Positions 60,032 to 64,000 of a DNA stretch of 64,000 nt are shown here, piece by piece (position 1 is the first letter of the stretch; every line of letters begins with the position of its first letter). Under the pieces are notes generated by a model. It worked only from the letters and a program-made list of their open reading frames with translations, had not been told where the DNA came from and ran no database searches. Source of the DNA: Achromobacter insolitus (GTDB lineage Bacteria > Pseudomonadota > Gammaproteobacteria > Burkholderiales > Burkholderiaceae_B); the NCBI RefSeq assembly GCF_002209555.1, contig NZ_NJIF01000003.1:248001-312000 (forward strand), written 5' to 3'. The position numbers were made by a program, and so were the translations under genes.

Positions 60032-61339
60032 ATGTCAGTCCCTTCCGCCAGTTCTTCATCCCCGACCGCCGCGTCCTCCCCTGCGGCGCCTGTTTCCACG
60101 CCTACCGATCATCTTGCCCGCGGCACCCCGGGATTGCGACGCGCCCAATGGGCGCTGTTCGCTGCTGGCTTTTCCACGTTTTCGCTGCTGTACTGCGTGC
60201 AGCCGCTGATGCCGTTGTTCACCCACGCGTTCGGCGTGTCGCCGGCTCAAAGCAGCCTGGTACTGTCTCTTTGCACCGCCTTTCTGGCGGTCGCCATCTT
60301 CTTCGTCGGCCTGTTTTCCCAAACGGTACCGCGCAAGCGCGCCATGGCGCTGTCCCTGTTCGCGTCCGCCGTGCTGGGCACCATCGCCGCGGTAGCGCCT
60401 GACTGGCACAGCCTGCTGGCGCTGCGCGCGCTGCAAGGCCTGGCCATGGGCGGGGTGCCCGCGCTTGCGATGGCCTATCTGGCGGAGGAAGTCGAGCCGG
60501 GCACCCTGGGTTTCGCCATGGGGCTGTATATCGGCGGCAGCGCCTTCGGCGGGTTATCTGGCCGCGTCATCACCGGCCTGGTGTCGGATCATTTTGGATG
60601 GCGCGCCGCGTTGGGCACGCTGGGCCTCTTGGGCATCGTGGCAGCGGTGCTGTTCGTCTGGCTGCTGCCCGCATCGCGCCGCTTTGCGCCGCAGCGGGGC
60701 AGGGGCTGGGCCGGCGTGAGAGGCGACGTGCACGCCGGTGTGGTTGCGCACCTGAAGAACGGCCCTCTGTGCGGGCTGTTCGCGCTGGGCGGTGTCCTGA
60801 TGGGCGCGTTCGTCACCGTGTACAACTATGTGGGTTTTCGCCTGTTGCTGCCGCCGTTCTCCCTGAGCCAGACCTTCATCGGCTTCATCTTCGTGGTGTA
60901 CCTGGTCGGCATCTTCGCTTCGACCTGGTTCGGCCGCCTGGCAGATCGCCACGGGCGCGGCGCGATGCTGTCTGCCTCGACCGGCCTGGCGCTGGCAGGC
61001 TTGCTGCTGACACTGTCCAACTGGTTACCGCTGCTGATCGCCGGGATTGTCGTGTTCACCTTCGGCTTCTTCGCGGCTCATGCGGTAGCCAGCGGCTGGG
61101 TCGGACAGATGGCGCGTGGCTACAAGGCCTTGGCCGCGTCGCTCTATCTGCTGGTGTATTACGTGGGATCCAGCGTGCTCGGCTCGCTGGGCGGGCACTT
61201 CTGGACCACCGGCCAGTGGCCGGGCGTGGCCGCCATGGCGGGCGGCCTGCTGGCCTTGGCATTGGCGATAAGCGCCTGTCTGTACTGGCGCACGGGCCGC
61301 GCACCAGCTTCCGCCGCAGTAGGCGGAGGCGCTTCCTGA
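60032..61339 (+). CDS. MFS transporter (YnfM-like)
   Basis: A 435-residue inner-membrane transporter with twelve predicted helices. A Ser/Pro/Ala-rich N-terminus of about 40 residues precedes helix 1 (WALFAAGFSTFSLLYCVQPLMP), which matches the YnfM/NarK-neighbour branch. The A motif region is SQTVPRKRAMALSLF and the family block GFAMGLYIGGSAFGGLSGRV is clear. The ATG at 60032 is chosen because the upstream frame crosses the divergent promoter. It is probably controlled by the adjacent LysR protein. The substrate is unknown. Confidence 0.87.
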   Translation: MSVPSASSSSPTAASSPAAPVSTPTDHLARGTPGLRRAQWALFAAGFSTFSLLYCVQPLMPLFTHAFGVSPAQSSLVLSLCTAFLAVAIFFVGLFSQTVPRKRAMALSLFASAVLGTIAAVAPDWHSLLALRALQGLAMGGVPALAMAYLAEEVEPGTLGFAMGLYIGGSAFGGLSGRVITGLVSDHFGWRAALGTLGLLGIVAAVLFVWLLPASRRFAPQRGRGWAGVRGDVHAGVVAHLKNGPLCGLFALGGVLMGAFVTVYNYVGFRLLLPPFSLSQTFIGFIFVVYLVGIFASTWFGRLADRHGRGAMLSASTGLALAGLLLTLSNWLPLLIAGIVVFTFGFFAAHAVASGWVGQMARGYKALAASLYLLVYYVGSSVLGSLGGHFWTTGQWPGVAAMAGGLLALALAISACLYWRTGRAPASAAVGGGAS

Positions 61340-61352
61340 TACCGCATCAAAA

Positions 61353-61374
61353 GATATTAATTCTCATTTATAAT
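61353..61374 (+). promoter_or_regulatory. Fur-like site overlapping a TATAAT -10 element
   Basis: The 19 bases 61353-61371 match the Fur consensus at 12 positions by eye, and a perfect TATAAT lies at 61369-61374. The overlap would allow repression when iron is plentiful. The ATG of the DUF2325 gene is 46 bases downstream. Confidence 0.4.
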
Positions 61375-61419
61375 TTGCGGCACGCTCACTGAGCTCCCCA
61401 TTCAGATCCGAGGGCCGCG

Positions 61420-62130
61420 ATGAATCCTATCTCCCCCGACAGCCGCAGCCTGCAGCGCGAACACGCGGCGCTGCTAGCCGCCTACGGGCAGGCGCAAGCG
61501 CATTGCAGCCGACTGCTTGCGGCGCAGGCCGCGCGCATCCTCTATCTCGAGAGCGAAGCCATGCGCTTGCGCGCGGCGGTCATCTTGCGCGACACCGCGT
61601 TGGCTTGGGCGCGCGAAGACCGCAAGGCGCTGGAGACGTCCATTCCCGGCCTGCCTCGCCGCGTGGCGCTGGCGCGCCGCGTTACCCAGTTGATGGAGCG
61701 CGTGCAGAGCCTGATGCGCGAACGCCTGGCCTGGCAAGGGAAAACAAGCGCCTGCGCGCGCGGCCTGGAAACGTTGATCGAGCCGCCGGCGTGGCGGCCC
61801 GCGCCCTCAGCCGTCATGCTGCGCGAGAAGGCGGTTTTGTGCGTGGGCGAAGATACCGTGGCCCTGGCGTTGACCCGCAAGCTGGTCGAGCTGGCCGGTG
61901 GACGCTACTTAGGCCACGATGGCGGCGCGGACGCCGACGGAGACACCCTGGAAGCCAGCCTGGTTGCCGCCGACCTGGTGATCTGCCAGACCGGCTGCGT
62001 GAGCCATGGCGCCTATTGGCGCGTCAAAGACCATTGCACCCGCACCGGTAAACAGTGCGTGCTGGTGGACAAGCCCGAGGCCCTGCATTCGCTGCGGCTG
62101 CAGCGCGAACCGCTGAAGACTGACGGCTGA
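61420..62130 (+). CDS. DUF2325 domain protein
   Basis: A 236-residue protein with a helical, Arg/Ala-rich N-terminal half (about 1-110) and a C-terminal DUF2325 domain starting near residue 140 (AVLCVGEDTVALALTRKLVELAGGRYLGHDGG, read in parts). The domain ends with VICQTGCVSHGAYWRVKDHCTRTGKQCVLVDKPE, in which a VKDHCTRTGK block and cysteines are conserved. The function is not established. A Fur-like site at the promoter suggests iron control, which is inference. It is not part of an obvious operon. Confidence 0.83.
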   Translation: MNPISPDSRSLQREHAALLAAYGQAQAHCSRLLAAQAARILYLESEAMRLRAAVILRDTALAWAREDRKALETSIPGLPRRVALARRVTQLMERVQSLMRERLAWQGKTSACARGLETLIEPPAWRPAPSAVMLREKAVLCVGEDTVALALTRKLVELAGGRYLGHDGGADADGDTLEASLVAADLVICQTGCVSHGAYWRVKDHCTRTGKQCVLVDKPEALHSLRLQREPLKTDG

Positions 62131-62227
62131 ATCGGCGGCTCCCGAAGGCGAACCGTAGCGTCGGGTTACCTAGCGTTTCGGCTGCTCGGCCACTCCCGGA
62201 ATACAGTGGGCGGTTAGGGGGGTCGAC

Positions 62228-64000
62228 ATGCTGACCAAGCGAGACCGAGTGGCGCTACCCTGGACGGACACGCTAGCCCGCCTGGAGGATGAGCGCATCA
62301 TGTTGCAGCGGATCGCCGCCGGCGTGCCGCTGGCTGAAGTGCTGGAGCATGTGCTGCATGCCATCGAGGCGCAGTCCAGCGTGGAGCTGCGTACCTCCAT
62401 CGCGCTGGTGGACGAAACCGGCAACTTTCTGCTGCATGGCGCCGCGCCCAGCTTGCCGATGGCTTACAACGCGGCAGTGCACAAGGCGGCCATCCGTCCG
62501 GACACCGCGTCCTGGGGCGAGGCGGCCTATACCGGCAGTCCTGTCTATGCAGAAGATATCGCCGCCAATCCGGGATGGGAACGCTGGCGGGACCTGGCCT
62601 TGTCGCATGGTTTGCGGGCCTGCTGGTCCACGCCGATCAAGGCGCCGGATGGCCGCCTGCTTGGCGTGTTTTCCAATTACTACACCGTAGCGCGTTCGCC
62701 CTCGGCGCATGACATCGACGCGATCGCGCTCGTGACCCGCAGCGCCGCGCTGGCCATAGAGCGCCACCTGACGGAGCTGGCGTTGCGCCAGAGCGGCGAA
62801 CGCTGGCGCGCCATGTTCGCGGGCATGCAGGAAGCTTTTTTCCTCAGCGAAGCATTGCGCGATGACAGCGGGCGCATCGTCGACTTCCGTTTCCTGGAAG
62901 TGAATCCCGCATTCGAGCGCCAGACCGGGATGAAAGAAGGCGACACCCTGGGCCACACGTTGCGCGAAATGATCCCCGGCGTGCCCGGGCAGATCATGGA
63001 TACGTTCGCCCAAGTGGTCGAGACCGGCGAACCGACTCAGTTCGAGTTCATGGTGCCCGCGCCCAAGGAGGCCTGGTACGAAGCCCGCGCGCGCAAGGAA
63101 GGGGCGGACAGGATGATGGCGCTGTTCCTGGACGTGACGGCGCGCAAGGCAGCGGAAGCCGAGCTGTGGGAAGGGCAACATCGCAAGATCTATTTGGCCG
63201 CGCTGGGTGACCGCCTGCGTGAACTGCACCGCCAGGAGGATATCGAGCAGGCCGCTTGTGAAGGCCTGAGCCAACATCTGGCGCTGGGCCAGGTGGCGGT
63301 GCTGGATTCGAAGGGCGAAGGCCAGGCACCTGTCATTTCCTCGAGTTGGCCCTCGGCCTCCGAGCTGCTGGGGCAGCCGCCGCACCGCCTCGATGCCTTG
63401 ACGGACGATTACCACACCGCATTGCGCCAAGGACGCACGACGTACCTGGCGCCCCTGCTTGGAGAGGCTGGCGGCGATATCCGTCCCTGGGCGATCATCG
63501 TGCCATTGCGGCGGTGGGGCCGGCACGGCGGCGCCTTGTTGGCGCGGCCTTCGTCCGGCAGCCGGCTCAGGGGCAGCGACATTGCCTTTATCGAGGAAGT
63601 GGCCGAGCGCATGTGCGGCGCCGTCGAACGCTCGCAGTACGCGCGCATGCTGGAGCAGCGTGTCGAGGATGCGATCGCGGAGCGGGACCGTATCTGGCGC
63701 TTGTCCGCCGAGCTGCTGGCCGTGATCGACCGGCAAGGACGCTTTGTCAGCGTCAACCCGGCGGTGCGGTCGATCCTCGGGTGGAGTCCCGACCAATTCA
63801 TGTCCATGGACCTGCGTGAATTGATCCATCCCGACGATCTGGCGCCGACCCTGGCCGCGTGGGCCTGGGCAACCGGGGACATCGGACCGCGCACCGGCGC
63901 GAAGCATCTCGAAAACCGCCTGCTCAAGCGAGATGGCGGCTATCGCTGGATAACCTGGAGCATGTCCTGGGCGCAGGACAGCCTGTATCTGACGGGCCGG
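62228..64000 (+). CDS. GAF-PAS-GAF-PAS sensor protein, 3' end outside the window
   Basis: An open reading frame of at least 591 codons, cut by the window end. The start ATG at 62228 follows GGGGGG. Domains in order: GAF (about 20-180, ending NYYTVARSPSAHDIDAIALVTRSAALAIERH), PAS (about 190-300, with FRFLEVNPAFERQTGM), a second GAF (about 320-465), then a PAS (about 475 onward, AVIDRQGRFVSVNPAVRSILGW and HPDDLAPTLAAW). Short helical linkers with Ala/Glu heptads separate the domains. The output domain lies past 64000 and may be histidine kinase, GGDEF or EAL. No membrane helix is visible. Confidence 0.88.
   Translation, partial: MLTKRDRVALPWTDTLARLEDERIMLQRIAAGVPLAEVLEHVLHAIEAQSSVELRTSIALVDETGNFLLHGAAPSLPMAYNAAVHKAAIRPDTASWGEAAYTGSPVYAEDIAANPGWERWRDLALSHGLRACWSTPIKAPDGRLLGVFSNYYTVARSPSAHDIDAIALVTRSAALAIERHLTELALRQSGERWRAMFAGMQEAFFLSEALRDDSGRIVDFRFLEVNPAFERQTGMKEGDTLGHTLREMIPGVPGQIMDTFAQVVETGEPTQFEFMVPAPKEAWYEARARKEGADRMMALFLDVTARKAAEAELWEGQHRKIYLAALGDRLRELHRQEDIEQAACEGLSQHLALGQVAVLDSKGEGQAPVISSSWPSASELLGQPPHRLDALTDDYHTALRQGRTTYLAPLLGEAGGDIRPWAIIVPLRRWGRHGGALLARPSSGSRLRGSDIAFIEEVAERMCGAVERSQYARMLEQRVEDAIAERDRIWRLSAELLAVIDRQGRFVSVNPAVRSILGWSPDQFMSMDLRELIHPDDLAPTLAAWAWATGDIGPRTGAKHLENRLLKRDGGYRWITWSMSWAQDSLYLTGR

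Noticed and set aside
62273..63907. A 544-codon minus-strand frame
   Set aside because: It is antisense to the GAF/PAS sensor, whose reading frame is open to the window end with clear PAS and GAF blocks.

Overview
The window looks like a chromosomal segment of a high-GC betaproteobacterium, most likely Alcaligenaceae (Achromobacter or Bordetella). The reasons are the strong G/C third-position bias throughout, two Bug-type (TctC) periplasmic receptors, many LysR and IclR regulators, a complete ugp and a complete liv transporter, and an N-acyl-D-amino-acid deacylase whose length matches my recollection of the Alcaligenes xylosoxydans N-acyl-D-glutamate enzyme. The genus is an inference. I see no tRNA, rRNA, CRISPR array, insertion sequence or prophage. 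Gene density is high, and only two gene-free stretches exceed 300 bases (10393-10833 and 50286-50605).

Layout. 122-4295: an OmpR-type regulator and histidine kinase, then a lipoprotein with a serine-beta-lactamase fold but a dismantled active site, then a MipA/OmpV outer-membrane barrel. This is the arrangement I recall for the ParRS/MipBA polymyxin-sensing module of Pseudomonas and is the most interesting locus here. 4379-8799 (minus): ugpBAEC glycerol-3-phosphate importer behind a PhoB-box-like repeat. 8993-10392: proC and yhhQ. 10834-15765: livKHMGF branched-chain amino-acid importer ending in a clean terminator. 15833-20120: a Bug receptor, N-acyl-D-amino-acid deacylase and Asp/Glu racemase operon with a divergent LysR gene. 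20159-24015: two glutathione S-transferases, a PQQ-type sugar dehydrogenase, an EamA exporter and a DUF423 protein. 24209-25185: a RES/Xre toxin-antitoxin pair. 25188-28484: alcohol dehydrogenase, orphan Liv-type receptor and IclR regulator. 28547-30743: arginase and ornithine aminotransferase. 30905-38494: MetQ, a GAF-PAS-GGDEF cyclase, an MFS/Lrp divergent pair, a metallophosphoesterase, an alpha-hydroxy-acid oxidase and phosphatidylserine decarboxylase.

38727-42030: a self-sufficient CYP116B-type P450 fused to its reductase, facing an IclR regulator across three TGCGTA half-sites. 42027-45663: LysR gene, Bug receptor and sulfatase. 45712-51756: a YheS-type ABC-F protein lacking its C-terminal coiled coil, PBP7, a CitE-like lyase, an orphan response regulator, a DnaA-box cluster, an unrecognised protein and an acetyltransferase. 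51865-57221: a DadA-like oxidase, DAHP synthase, a receiver-EAL protein and a ferric-reductase-like flavocytochrome. 57227-64000: a MuiA/DUF4139 protein, a LysR/MFS pair, a DUF2325 protein behind a Fur-like site and a GAF/PAS sensor cut by the window edge.

How the parts work together. Several units pair an uptake receptor with one or two catabolic enzymes and a divergent regulator (D-amino acids, the alcohol, the sulfate ester). Arginase and ornithine aminotransferase feed glutamate semialdehyde, which equilibrates with the pyrroline-5-carboxylate that ProC reduces. The cyclase and the EAL protein, and possibly the truncated sensor, give the segment a cyclic-di-GMP component. All site calls (PhoB, FNR, Fur, DnaA, LysR, IclR, Lrp) come from reading sequence by eye and are untested.
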